DNA of 35,146 nt from Frankia gtarii (GTDB lineage Bacteria; Actinomycetota; Actinomycetes; Frankiales; Frankiaceae), in contig NZ_JAMPTM010000038.1 in assembly GCF_025403375.1 (NCBI RefSeq), positions 1 through 35,146 of the forward strand, read 5' to 3'. Below, piece by piece: positions 17,864-24,040 of this stretch. The translations under genes were made by a program, and so were the position numbers. The notes below the pieces were generated by a model. That model ran no database searches, had not been told where the DNA came from, and saw nothing but the letters and a program-made list of their open reading frames with translations. Each line of letters begins with the position of its first letter. Position 1 is the first letter of the stretch.

Positions 17864-18934
17864 ATGACTACCCCCAGCGGTGCGCCCCACGGCCATCGCC
17901 ACGCCGCTAGTCGGCTGCGTGAAATCCTGATCGGCTACCAGATCACGCAAGTGCTGTATGTCGCGGCGCGTTTGAACCTCGCGGACCACTTGCGCAAGCC
18001 GATGACGGCTACCGATCTTGCCCGTGCGACAGGTGCCGACCCCGATACACTTCGCTTTCTTCTCCGTATTTTGGTCGGCTATGGGGTATTCGAGCGCGGC
18101 GGGGACCTCTACGCAACGAACGCGCTTGGACAGCTTTTGGAATCGGACCGATCTGACAGCCTACTCCCAACCGTGATTGCCACAGGAAAGGAACGCTATT
18201 CATCCTGGGGCTCACTTCTGCGGACCGTACTTACGGGACGTCCCGCGTTCGTACAGGACAACGGCGTTGAGCTCCACGACTTCTATGCTGCACACCCCGC
18301 GGCGGCGACCCCCTTTAACGGCGCAATGGCAGCGCTTACCAACTCCATGGTGGATAACCTGATCGATGCCTATGACTTCGCGCTGCATACGCGGGTGGTC
18401 GAGGTCGGGGGCGGCCTTGGGGTTTTCATGGCTGAACTTCTGCACCGGTACCCGACGTTGCACGGAGTCATTCTGGACCTTCCGCACGTCATCGCAGAGG
18501 CCGCGCAAGAACTCCCGCCACGAATTCTCGACGAGAGGCTTACGCTCATCTCGGGGGATGCTCGCCAGAACGTTCCGGAAAATGCCGACCTCTACCTGAT
18601 CAAAATGGTCCTGTGTGACTTCTCTGACGATGAAGCGCTAAAGATTCTGCGCTCTGTGCGCAAAGCCATTCCAGACGATGGAACTCTTGTCATCTTCGAC
18701 AAGATCCGGACCGAAATCCATGACGACGAGATAAGCCGACGGACGGTCATGTCAGCCCTCAACTTGCTCGTCATGACCGGCGGACGGGAACGGTCCGAGA
18801 ACGAGTACAGGCACCTGCTCACCCGAGCCGGATTTAAAGTGGTCGACGTCATGGGTACCGAAGCGCTCGACGGCGAAATCCACCGAGTCGTTGCAAAGCC
18901 CGGCGAGGCGGTCCCGCTATCATCCGGTGAATGA
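17864..18934 (+). CDS. Caffeate/acetylserotonin-type O-methyltransferase
   Basis: Two-domain small-molecule O-methyltransferase of 356 residues. The N-terminal winged-helix dimerisation domain (ILIGYQITQVLYVAARLNLA, TATDLARATGADPDTLRFLL, LYATNALGQLLES) precedes the Rossmann domain. That domain contains VVEVGGGLGVFMAELLHRYP (SAM loop, near 178), VILDLPHVI, LISGDARQNVPENADLYLIK and LCDFSDDEALKILRSVRKAI, ending with FKVVDVMGTEALDGEIHRV. This is the family that methylates hydroxyls of aromatic and polyketide metabolites. Actinobacterial members often have an acid/base histidine just after LIK; here the sequence is LIKMVLCDFSD without it, so the catalytic mechanism may differ or the activity may be lost. 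ATG 17864 has an ideal ribosome-binding site. It overlaps the NUDIX gene by 4 nt. Confidence 0.87.
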   Translation: MTTPSGAPHGHRHAASRLREILIGYQITQVLYVAARLNLADHLRKPMTATDLARATGADPDTLRFLLRILVGYGVFERGGDLYATNALGQLLESDRSDSLLPTVIATGKERYSSWGSLLRTVLTGRPAFVQDNGVELHDFYAAHPAAATPFNGAMAALTNSMVDNLIDAYDFALHTRVVEVGGGLGVFMAELLHRYPTLHGVILDLPHVIAEAAQELPPRILDERLTLISGDARQNVPENADLYLIKMVLCDFSDDEALKILRSVRKAIPDDGTLVIFDKIRTEIHDDEISRRTVMSALNLLVMTGGRERSENEYRHLLTRAGFKVVDVMGTEALDGEIHRVVAKPGEAVPLSSGE

Positions 18935-19485
18935 GCGATCGTTGGACCGTACACCGTGAAGACGTCATCTACGCAAGCCCGTGGGTGAGCTTGCATCTCG
19001 CGGACGTTGAAGCACCATCCGGCGCCCGAATCCCGCATCACCTCGTTCGGGTTCCTGCTTCGGGCGCCGGAACCGTCATGGTTGACACAAGCGGACGCGT
19101 ACTCCTGATATTCCGCTATAGATTCATCGTCTCTCGCTTCGGTTGGGAGCTTCCGGCGGGAAAGGTCGAGCAAGGCGAAGAACCAGCCGAAACCGCTCGG
19201 CGTGAAGCTCTAGAAGAGACCGGCTGGGAGCCGAAAAATCTTCAACACCTACTATCGATGAACACCAGCCCCGGACTGACGGATCAGATTTCGCATTTGT
19301 TTCTGGCGCGGGAGGCCGATCGGCGCGGGGACCCTGTCGACACCGACGAATCCGTGTCTCTCCGCTGGTGCCTGCCAGCGGAGATACGAACTCTTATCCA
19401 AGCCGGTGAGATCACAGACGCCTTCACGCTTTCCGGTCTACTTTGGTACCTAACTCTCATGAACCAAGGCAATCATTCGACCTGA
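18931..19485 (+). CDS. NUDIX hydrolase, ADP-ribose pyrophosphatase-like
   Basis: The 184-residue protein carries a complete Nudix box, GX5EX7REUXEEXGU: it starts at GKVEQGE and ends in REALEETGW (about residues 75-97). HHLVRVPASGAGTVMVD and LLIFRYRFIVSRFGWELPAG just before it match the ADP-ribose/nucleoside-diphosphate-sugar pyrophosphatase group. Such enzymes cleave a diphosphate linked to a nucleoside. Its ATG overlaps the methyltransferase stop (ATGA), so both proteins are probably made together. With the IMPase-family enzyme it gives the cargo two phosphate-removing activities. Substrate unknown. Confidence 0.87.
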   Translation: MSDRWTVHREDVIYASPWVSLHLADVEAPSGARIPHHLVRVPASGAGTVMVDTSGRVLLIFRYRFIVSRFGWELPAGKVEQGEEPAETARREALEETGWEPKNLQHLLSMNTSPGLTDQISHLFLAREADRRGDPVDTDESVSLRWCLPAEIRTLIQAGEITDAFTLSGLLWYLTLMNQGNHST

Positions 19486-19511
19486 CGGTCGACGCGGGAT
19501 AGGGGGAAGTA

Positions 19512-19682
19512 ATGCGTCGCCGTGTCCATCTGGTGCGGTCCCGCGGTTATGTCTCGAAAAGGCTGTGTATGGTCGGTGGGGCGTGTCTGCTGGCAGCGTT
19601 CATGTTCCCTGCGGTGGTGTTGTTTCCGCTGGCCGTGGTGGCGGTTATTCTGTTCGCTCTGTTCTGGCTGGTGGGAGGGTGA
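19512..19682 (+). CDS. Small membrane protein (56 residues)
   Basis: A basic N-terminus (MRRRVHLVRSRGYVSKR) is followed by one long or two tightly packed hydrophobic segments (VGGACLLAAFMFPAVVLFPL, AVVAVILFALFWLVGG). GGGGGAAG lies just upstream of the ATG and the stop is 5 nt before the next ATG, so it heads a compact three-gene run of the element backbone. Small membrane proteins like this accompany transfer functions in actinomycete elements (Spd-like), but I recognise no specific family. Confidence 0.6.
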   Translation: MRRRVHLVRSRGYVSKRLCMVGGACLLAAFMFPAVVLFPLAVVAVILFALFWLVGG

Positions 19683-19687
19683 GGGGA

Positions 19688-20152
19688 ATGATTATCCAGC
19701 TCAACGCGGCCGATCTTCCGCGGTTACACCTTCCGCCTCTCAACGGGCTGATCATGTCTGGTCCGCGTGAGGCCGTCTGGGGCGGTCGTTTCCGGGTGTG
19801 TCCGAAGTTCCTTCCGACGGGGGATGCATCAACCCTGCATGCTCGGCGGGCGGCAATGCAGCCGGGAATGGCGATGCAGAGTCTTGTCATTCATCCGCGT
19901 GCGGCAGTGAGTCGAAGCAGTGCCGTAGCGTTCCTGGCGGGTCGGCGGTTGTTAGAGCACCCGTTGACCGCGGACCTTCCTGGCCCGGTGGTGACCTCCC
20001 CTGCCATGCTGCCCCCGTACGCCGGTGACTGGCGGGGGGTGCCGCTGACGGTGCTGCTCACCTGTGAGGGTGGCGAACATCGGACACTGCCGATGTGGGA
20101 GTTGATGTCCCCTGCCCGGTACTCGGCATGGATGTCAGCGGGTTGCCCGTGA
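19688..20152 (+). CDS. Hypothetical element protein (154 residues)
   Basis: Not recognised. The ATG at 19688 follows GAGGGG closely; the upstream extension of the frame overlaps the membrane protein gene and is unlikely to be used. The product is soluble-looking, starts MIIQLNAADLPRLHLPPLNG and contains LTVLLTCEGGEHRTLPMWEL near its end. No catalytic motif stands out. It overlaps the next gene through GTGA, indicating an operon. Confidence 0.6.
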   Translation: MIIQLNAADLPRLHLPPLNGLIMSGPREAVWGGRFRVCPKFLPTGDASTLHARRAAMQPGMAMQSLVIHPRAAVSRSSAVAFLAGRRLLEHPLTADLPGPVVTSPAMLPPYAGDWRGVPLTVLLTCEGGEHRTLPMWELMSPARYSAWMSAGCP

Positions 20153-20487
20153 GCCGCCGCGCCCGTCCGACCGGATGCCGACCGGTCCGCCCGCCGGTGC
20201 TGTACGCACCGTCGGACCGGCGGCTGTCCACCGATGAACTTCCCGCGGTGGAACCGTTGGCCCCTGACCGTGACGGGGTCGTGCTGAGTTACCACTCATC
20301 CGAGATGCACGAAGGGCTGCCGGTGATCGATCAGCCGACAGTGACCTGTCCCTTTCGCGGATTGGAACGCAACCTCGATGTCGTATGGACTTTGGGCACC
20401 GACCGGTGTGTGTGGTCGTTTTGGATGGCCAAGAAAGACGCCTGGCTCGATATAACGGGAAAATGCGCCCTTCACCATTTGGTGTGA
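20149..20487 (+). CDS. Hypothetical element protein (about 112 residues)
   Basis: Not recognised. The GTG at 20149 overlaps the previous stop; an in-frame ATG at 20128 is a second candidate. The N-terminus is Arg/Pro-rich (SRRARPTGCRPVRPPVLY). The C-terminal half looks folded, with VTCPFRGLERNLDVVWTLG and DRCVWSFWMAKKDAWLDITG. Its Cys and His residues are too scattered for a confident zinc site. Last gene of the run, followed by the hairpin cluster. Confidence 0.55.
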   Translation: MSRRARPTGCRPVRPPVLYAPSDRRLSTDELPAVEPLAPDRDGVVLSYHSSEMHEGLPVIDQPTVTCPFRGLERNLDVVWTLGTDRCVWSFWMAKKDAWLDITGKCALHHLV

Positions 20488-20500
20488 GGGGATTCTAGCC

Positions 20501-20664
20501 GGTGACGGCAGGCATGGATGCCGTCACCATCGGGAGGTCCCACCCCCTACCGAACCCCCCCTCTACAGGGGGTCGGGACCTCCCCCCTGACCGGACCGGC
20601 GGTATCTCTGGATGCAGCCGGTCCCCCTGACTCCAGGTCGGATAACCTCAACTATCCGACCTGG
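20501..20664. other. Cluster of four consecutive hairpins
   Basis: Four stem-loops sit within 164 bases. (1) GGTGACGGCA/TGCCGTCACC, 20501-20528. (2) A 17-bp stem with one bulge, GGGAGGTCCC plus ACCCCCT, 20532-20584. (3) GGACCGGC/GCCGGTCC, 20593-20624. (4) CCAGGTCGGATA/TATCCGACCTGG, 20633-20664. The block lies between a plus-strand gene and the minus-strand excisionase-like gene, so at least one may terminate transcription. Four in series exceeds that need; a single-strand origin or recombination-related role is speculative. Confidence 0.75.
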
Positions 20665-20690
20665 GATCTTTTCGTGTCCGGGAATTCCGT

Positions 20691-20903
20691 TCATGCACCG
20701 TTGGTCCCGTGCGGCGGGTTGGCGTTCTCCGGCCGAAATGTGGTGATCCACTGCTCCACGTCTTCCGCATCCCAGAGACGGATGTGGGCCGCTTGCTGCC
20801 GATGGGAGGGGAAGGTCGGCAGGTGGCTGAGCTGACGTGCCCGCTCGGTCGTGACTCCAAGCCGTCGGGCGATGTCGCCCGTCGTCCACAGTTCCCCGCT
20901 CAT
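20691..20903 (-). CDS. Excisionase-like small helix-turn-helix protein
   Basis: The 70-residue protein is essentially one MerR/AlpA-type winged-helix domain: WTTGDIARRLGVTTERARQL (turn-helix-turn), then a wing (FPSHRQQAAHIRLW) and DAEDVEQWI. Proteins of this size and shape act as excisionases or recombination directionality factors, and as small repressors. The ATG at 20903 lacks a clear Shine-Dalgarno site. It diverges from the 21055 gene over an operator-like palindrome. Whether it controls the serine recombinase is inference; directionality factors of serine recombinases have no single conserved sequence. Confidence 0.65.
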   Translation of the reverse strand: MSGELWTTGDIARRLGVTTERARQLSHLPTFPSHRQQAAHIRLWDAEDVEQWITTFRPENANPPHGTNGA

Positions 20904-20937
20904 AGGCGAAGCGTAGTGCCACGGCGAATCTTGGCCC

Positions 20938-20962
20938 TATGCTTGGGGTTGCCCAACCCCAA
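20938..20962. promoter_or_regulatory. Operator-like palindrome overlapping a possible promoter
   Basis: TTGGGGTTG-CC-CAACCCCAA at 20943-20962 is a perfect inverted repeat with 9-bp arms. It directly follows TATGCT (20938-20943), a possible -10 for the gene at 21055. On the other strand TTGGGC and AAGATT, 18 bp apart, could serve the excisionase-like gene. A regulator bound here could control both; no -35 for the plus strand is convincing. Confidence 0.45.
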
Positions 20963-21054
20963 ACGGCGGCGGGTGGCGGTCCGGAGTGGTGTTGCATCAC
21001 CTCTCCGGACCTTCGGTCACCGCTGCCGCTCGCATGCACAGGAAGCGGTGAACC

Positions 21055-21474
21055 ATGACCACTATCCCCGAACCATGCGGTCAGGAGCTCGTGCGCGTGA
21101 GCATGACCGATGACGGCTACACGGTCGCCCTACTCGGGGGCGCGACCATCCTTGATCTTCTGTCCGCGACGATCGCTCTCCCCGCGGCGGCTTACACGGA
21201 CCATCGCCCGGTTGGTCCCAGCAGCCCGGACGTGCTTCTGACCTTTCGTTTCCTGCCACGAGGGGTCTACGTGCCGGCGGTGTGGACACCACAACGGTCG
21301 GAGAGCGCACCGACCGATGGATGGACACCGCATCAGGAAGCAGTGCACACGATCGTCTCAGCGGCGCCGACCGGTCCGAGTGGCGCCCGACTCGTCCAAT
21401 GGATCACGCGGTGCGATCCGATCACCGCCATGGTCCTTGCAGACCTGATCCGGTCAGCTTCACCACGCCGGTAA
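21055..21474 (+). CDS. Hypothetical element protein (139 residues)
   Basis: Not recognised. AGGAAG lies about 9 nt before the ATG. The product is acidic to neutral, has no membrane helix, and includes VALLGGATILDLLSATIALP, VLLTFRFLPRGVYVPAVW and ITAMVLADLIRSA. It stands alone between the operator-like palindrome and the 27-bp repeat array. Confidence 0.55.
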   Translation: MTTIPEPCGQELVRVSMTDDGYTVALLGGATILDLLSATIALPAAAYTDHRPVGPSSPDVLLTFRFLPRGVYVPAVWTPQRSESAPTDGWTPHQEAVHTIVSAAPTGPSGARLVQWITRCDPITAMVLADLIRSASPRR

Positions 21475-21478
21475 GCAC

Positions 21479-21721
21479 CTCGGTGCCGGTCGGCGCCCGG
21501 CGAGGCTCGGTGCCGGTCGGCGCCCGGCGAGGCTCGGTGCCGGTCGGCGCCCGGCGAGGCTCGGTGCCGGTCGGCGCCCGGCGAGGCTCGGTGCCGGTCG
21601 GCGCCCGGCGAGGCTCGGTGCCGGTCGGCGCCCGGCGAGGCTCGGTGCCGGTCGGCGCCCGGCGAGGCTCGGTGCCGGTCGGCGCCCGGCGAGGCTCGGT
21701 GCCGGTCGGCGCCCGGCGAGG
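21479..21721 (+). repeat. Nine perfect tandem copies of a 27-bp unit
   Basis: The unit starts CTCGGTGCCGGTCGGCGCCC and ends GGCGAGG. Nine copies follow head to tail with no visible differences, starting 5 nt after the stop of the preceding gene. An open frame reads through it as SVPVGARRG repeats, but that frame has no plausible gene start. It is not CRISPR-like because there are no spacers. Each unit holds a GGCGCC palindrome. Perfect identity implies recent expansion. Confidence 0.95.
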
Positions 21722-21745
21722 CTACCTGAACCTTGCTCGGGTCGG

Positions 21746-22300
21746 CTACCGACTGAGCCATCCGAGCCACGCGCCAGCGACGACGCACGGCACGGCGACG
21801 AAGACGACGAGTACGGCGACGAAATACCGGGGGATCCGGTCGGAATCCCATTCCCAGTTGGACATGTAAGGCTCCTTCTGTGGGGTGGACAACACTTGCT
21901 GATCCGTAATCATCAGATATGTGCGAGCGCCGTTGTAATAATCCACGAATATGCCGTAGCGATACGCCCACGGGGCTATTTCGTCCGCGAGCGTGACGGC
22001 CTTTATCTCGGCGGATTCCGCGTTGTACATGGCGTCCACTAACAGCGCGCATATGTAGGTAAGAGAGTCCTCGGGCGCGGTAGCTGACATGAGGGGTGCC
22101 AGCGGGGCCCCCGTGACTCGTGCGCGTGTGCGTCCGGGGTAGTGGAACGCTGCGACGTAGACGGTTCCCCATCCGGTCTCTAGGGCGATGCCCGCAGGTC
22201 GCACGGCCCACTCTGACTCTGCTGCCGTGCGGACGGAGAGGATTCCTTTCGCCGTGTCCAGCTTTTCTTTAAGGAGCCTTTCCAGGCGCTCATTTTCCAT
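21746..22300 (-). CDS. Hypothetical membrane-anchored element protein
   Basis: The 184-residue product begins MENERLERLLKEKLDTAKG, has a soluble middle (GWGTVYVAAFHYPGRTRARV, SLTYICALLVDAMYNAESAE) and ends in one membrane helix (YFVAVLVVFVAVPCVVAGAW). It looks like a tail-anchored cytoplasmic protein. ATG 22300 overlaps the end of the upstream gene by 11 nt, so the pair is coupled; the longer open frame above it is not needed. No family recognised. Confidence 0.6.
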   Translation of the reverse strand: MENERLERLLKEKLDTAKGILSVRTAAESEWAVRPAGIALETGWGTVYVAAFHYPGRTRARVTGAPLAPLMSATAPEDSLTYICALLVDAMYNAESAEIKAVTLADEIAPWAYRYGIFVDYYNGARTYLMITDQQVLSTPQKEPYMSNWEWDSDRIPRYFVAVLVVFVAVPCVVAGAWLGWLSR

Positions 22301-22802
22301 CGGATGGCCTGGATGGTCGTTGCGCGACGGACCGGAAGGTTTCTGCGGGTGGGGGTGGTGCGGGGGGCGTAAATGGTACCCATCCTTGCGGCGTCCCGCG
22401 CGTTGTGTCGTTTCCGCTGCGGAGTCTGCGGTCAATCTCTATCGCCAGAGCTTTCAACAGTTTTTTTTCATGGGTCTTGCGGAAACTGTCGCCTTCCACG
22501 CGGTAATGGCGGGCTGCTTCCTCCCGCCGTTCGGTTTTCGTCAGCGGCACCCGTCCGGGGGGTACGGGGTTGAGCGCGAGCAGGTCGCGCAACGCGCTTC
22601 CGCGCGGGTGACCGAGTGCTTGCGTGGCTGCGAGCAAGAGACGGTAGACCGCGGTAGCGCGCGCCCACGGGCCCTCTGGGCCTGTGACGAGTGTGAGCAA
22701 GTGCGGCTCGGCGTCCAACACATCTTCGGGCCCGCGCACGCCGCGATCCGCCAGCCGGCCAAGATCTTTTAGAAGGTCCTGCTCGCGGCCGCTCTCGATC
22801 AT
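22290..22802 (-). CDS. Hypothetical element protein, possible DNA-binding regulator
   Basis: The 170-residue protein starts at ATG 22802, chosen because GAAGGGA lies 6 nt upstream. It is helical, with LLKDLGRLADRGVRGPEDVL, ATQALGHPRGSALRDLLALN and TKTERREEAARHYRVEGDSF followed by RKTHEKKLLKALAIEI. The last stretch resembles the region after the HTH in many actinobacterial small regulators, where a GDTFRK-like helix is common. A Pro-rich tail follows. It faces a block of phased TCCGGG repeats in its own promoter region, so autoregulation is possible. Confidence 0.55.
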   Translation of the reverse strand: MIESGREQDLLKDLGRLADRGVRGPEDVLDAEPHLLTLVTGPEGPWARATAVYRLLLAATQALGHPRGSALRDLLALNPVPPGRVPLTKTERREEAARHYRVEGDSFRKTHEKKLLKALAIEIDRRLRSGNDTTRGTPQGWVPFTPPAPPPPAETFRSVAQRPSRPSDGK

Positions 22803-22879
22803 CACGGGTCCCTTCGTTCGTGCATACGCCCTTACATACGTAACGGCGCCCATCCTGACAGTGATCGGGCGTGTACGCA

Positions 22880-22959
22880 TCCGGGTCTAGTCCGGGTTTG
22901 GTCCGGGTTGGGTCCGGGGTGTCCGTGCGCTGATGATTTTTCCGGGGCTGGTCCGGGTT
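22880..22959. repeat. 11-bp-phased TCCGGG direct repeats
   Basis: TCCGGG starts at 22880, 22891, 22902 and 22913, exactly 11 bp apart. A second pair is at 22941 and 22952, again 11 bp apart, and a partial copy lies at 22922. The first copy, TCCGGGTC, is the reverse complement of GACCCGGA, which I recall as the 8-bp TraB recognition sequence of plasmid pSVH1. One-turn spacing suits cooperative protein binding on one DNA face. Candidates are TraB sites, iterons or a regulator array. Confidence 0.75.
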
Positions 22960-23034
22960 CGATGCCGCGGAATTCCGGGTGTCGGCCAGGAATGACCCTC
23001 GTATTTGCCAGTCAGATACCTGCGCTGCAGCCTT

Positions 23035-23109
23035 TTCCCGGGAAGTATTGGCGGTGTTCGACGGGGCCGGACGCAACGGCCTTGCGGCTCGTTCAATACT
23101 TCTCGGGAG
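23035..23109 (+). promoter_or_regulatory. Inverted repeat that would sequester a Shine-Dalgarno site
   Basis: TTCCCGGGAAGTATTG (23035-23050) pairs with CAATACTTCTCGGGAG (23094-23109) at 14 of 16 positions around a 43-nt loop. The right arm ends in GGGAG, the ribosome-binding site of the GTG at 23115. In RNA the stem would hide that site, so it could control translation of the small-membrane-protein operon. It could also be a DNA operator. Confidence 0.5.
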
Positions 23110-23114
23110 TACCC

Positions 23115-23321
23115 GTGCTTCTGTTCTTTCTTTTCTTCGTCCTGTTCGCTCTCGCTGCGGCGCTATTCCGCTTCCTCGTGGTCTTCGTTCAGGTCGCTCT
23201 CGCGCTGTACGCGCTCCATTGGGTAGCCGAACACCCGCACGTCTACGGCGGATATTCAGTCCTGCTCATCTTCCTTCTCCTGGCCGTGCGTGCCGTGTCG
23301 AGGTGGGTGAACAAGCCGTGA
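23115..23321 (+). CDS. Small membrane protein (68 residues), Spd-like
   Basis: Two hydrophobic segments (LLFFLFFVLFALAAALFRFL with VVFVQVALALYAL, then YGGYSVLLIFLLLAVRAV) and a basic end, VSRWVNKP. The GTG at 23115 has GGGAG 5 nt upstream. A longer frame from ATG 22992 would translate through the inverted repeat and is less likely. Its stop overlaps the next GTG. First of four overlapping small genes just before traB, the place where spread (Spd) membrane proteins lie in actinomycete conjugative elements. Assignment is by size, topology and position only. Confidence 0.55.
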   Translation: MLLFFLFFVLFALAAALFRFLVVFVQVALALYALHWVAEHPHVYGGYSVLLIFLLLAVRAVSRWVNKP

Positions 23322-23521
23322 AGGGCGGGATTTACATTCTTCTCTGGGCTGCTCTGATCGTCTGGATTCTTCTCCTGTTCCTGGCCGGAGTAGCGGCCGG
23401 TTACGGATTGCGGCCGGACGGCCAGTCGCAGCTATGCCAAAACGTAACCCCGCATGTGATCACCACGTTTTCCTTTTCTCCATTCGACTCGTTCCCGCGA
23501 GGTGCCTGCCATGTTCGATGA
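23318..23521 (+). CDS. Small membrane protein (67 residues), Spd-like
   Basis: The GTG at 23318 overlaps the previous stop (GTGA). A single N-terminal membrane helix (YILLWAALIVWILLLFLAGV) is followed by a short polar tail with two cysteines. The tail probably faces outward given the lysine before the helix. The stop lies 11 nt inside the next gene. No family recognised. Confidence 0.55.
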   Translation: MKGGIYILLWAALIVWILLLFLAGVAAGYGLRPDGQSQLCQNVTPHVITTFSFSPFDSFPRGACHVR

Positions 23522-23792
23522 CCGTGAGCTTTCCGACCTAGAGCGGCGCGCGACCGACACCTTTAACGACCACATGGACGGCTTCACGGCTAGTGGTGTC
23601 CTCCACGACGTTTTCATCGACATTCTGGGCCAGGACGCATACGGCATCGAAGCAATCCAGTACGTACAGACCCTGCTGCGCTCGCACCGGGAGAAAACCC
23701 GGATGGAGTGGCAGGACGCCCAGGATCAATGGTTGTTCGCGAGCGGCGCGGCCTACGACTTTGACCTCGACGACGACGGGACTGATCACTGA
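23511..23792 (+). CDS. Small acidic soluble protein (93 residues)
   Basis: ATG 23511 follows GCGAGG at about 8 nt. The product is rich in Asp and Glu, lacks membrane helices and looks helical: DRELSDLERRATDTFNDHMD, then QYVQTLLRSHREKTRMEWQD, and an acidic end FDLDDDGTDH. Its stop and the next start share bases (TGATG), so it is translationally coupled within the small-protein operon. Unknown function; it could be a cytoplasmic partner of the membrane proteins around it. Confidence 0.55.
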   Translation: MFDDRELSDLERRATDTFNDHMDGFTASGVLHDVFIDILGQDAYGIEAIQYVQTLLRSHREKTRMEWQDAQDQWLFASGAAYDFDLDDDGTDH

Positions 23793-23983
23793 TGTTTTCC
23801 ATTTCCATTCTTTTCTTTCTCCTGATCGTGGTCATCGTCATGATCCGCGCTTTTGACCTGAACACGGCACAGGCGTTCGTCTGCGTCGCACTCGGTTTCT
23901 ACGTGGCACAGTCGAATTTTGCGGACACATTCCAGAACCTTCTCACCCAGCTTTTCGGCATCTTTTCCTCAGTCCACCTGTAG
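23792..23983 (+). CDS. Small membrane protein (63 residues), Spd-like
   Basis: It begins with a strong membrane helix (FSISILFFLLIVVIVMIRAF) and has a second, weaker hydrophobic stretch (AFVCVALGFYVAQSNF). The start overlaps the preceding stop. It is the last small gene before a hairpin and traB. Position and topology suggest a helper of the transfer channel; no homologous family is recognised. Confidence 0.55.
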   Translation: MFSISILFFLLIVVIVMIRAFDLNTAQAFVCVALGFYVAQSNFADTFQNLLTQLFGIFSSVHL

Positions 23984-23989
23984 ACCGTG

Positions 23990-24018
23990 CGGGGGTGTCT
24001 GGTTTCCGGACACCCCCG
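23990..24018 (+). terminator. 10-bp stem-loop between the small-protein operon and traB
   Basis: CGGGGGTGTC and GACACCCCCG pair perfectly around a 9-nt loop, followed by TTTCCC. It starts 7 nt after the last small gene and 23 nt before the traB start. It probably terminates or attenuates transcription so that traB is expressed at a lower level than the genes before it. Confidence 0.7.
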
Positions 24019-24040
24019 TTTCCCTGTGGGGAGAAAAGCC

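Noticed and set aside
15941-19485. Known defence or antibiotic-resistance cassette
   Set aside because: None of the four cargo proteins carries nuclease, toxin, NTP-sensor or known resistance-enzyme signatures, so naming a system would be a guess.
20149-20487. Zinc-finger protein
   Set aside because: Cys and His residues are present but do not form a recognisable CxxC pair arrangement.
21479-21721. CRISPR array
   Set aside because: Units are contiguous with no spacers and no cas genes are present; the same holds for the 50-bp repeats at 25941-26089.
21282-21869. Repeat protein with SVPVGARRG units
   Set aside because: The frame starts inside the gene at 21055, has no ribosome-binding site, and its ends look like shadow sequence; the repeat is better read as intergenic.
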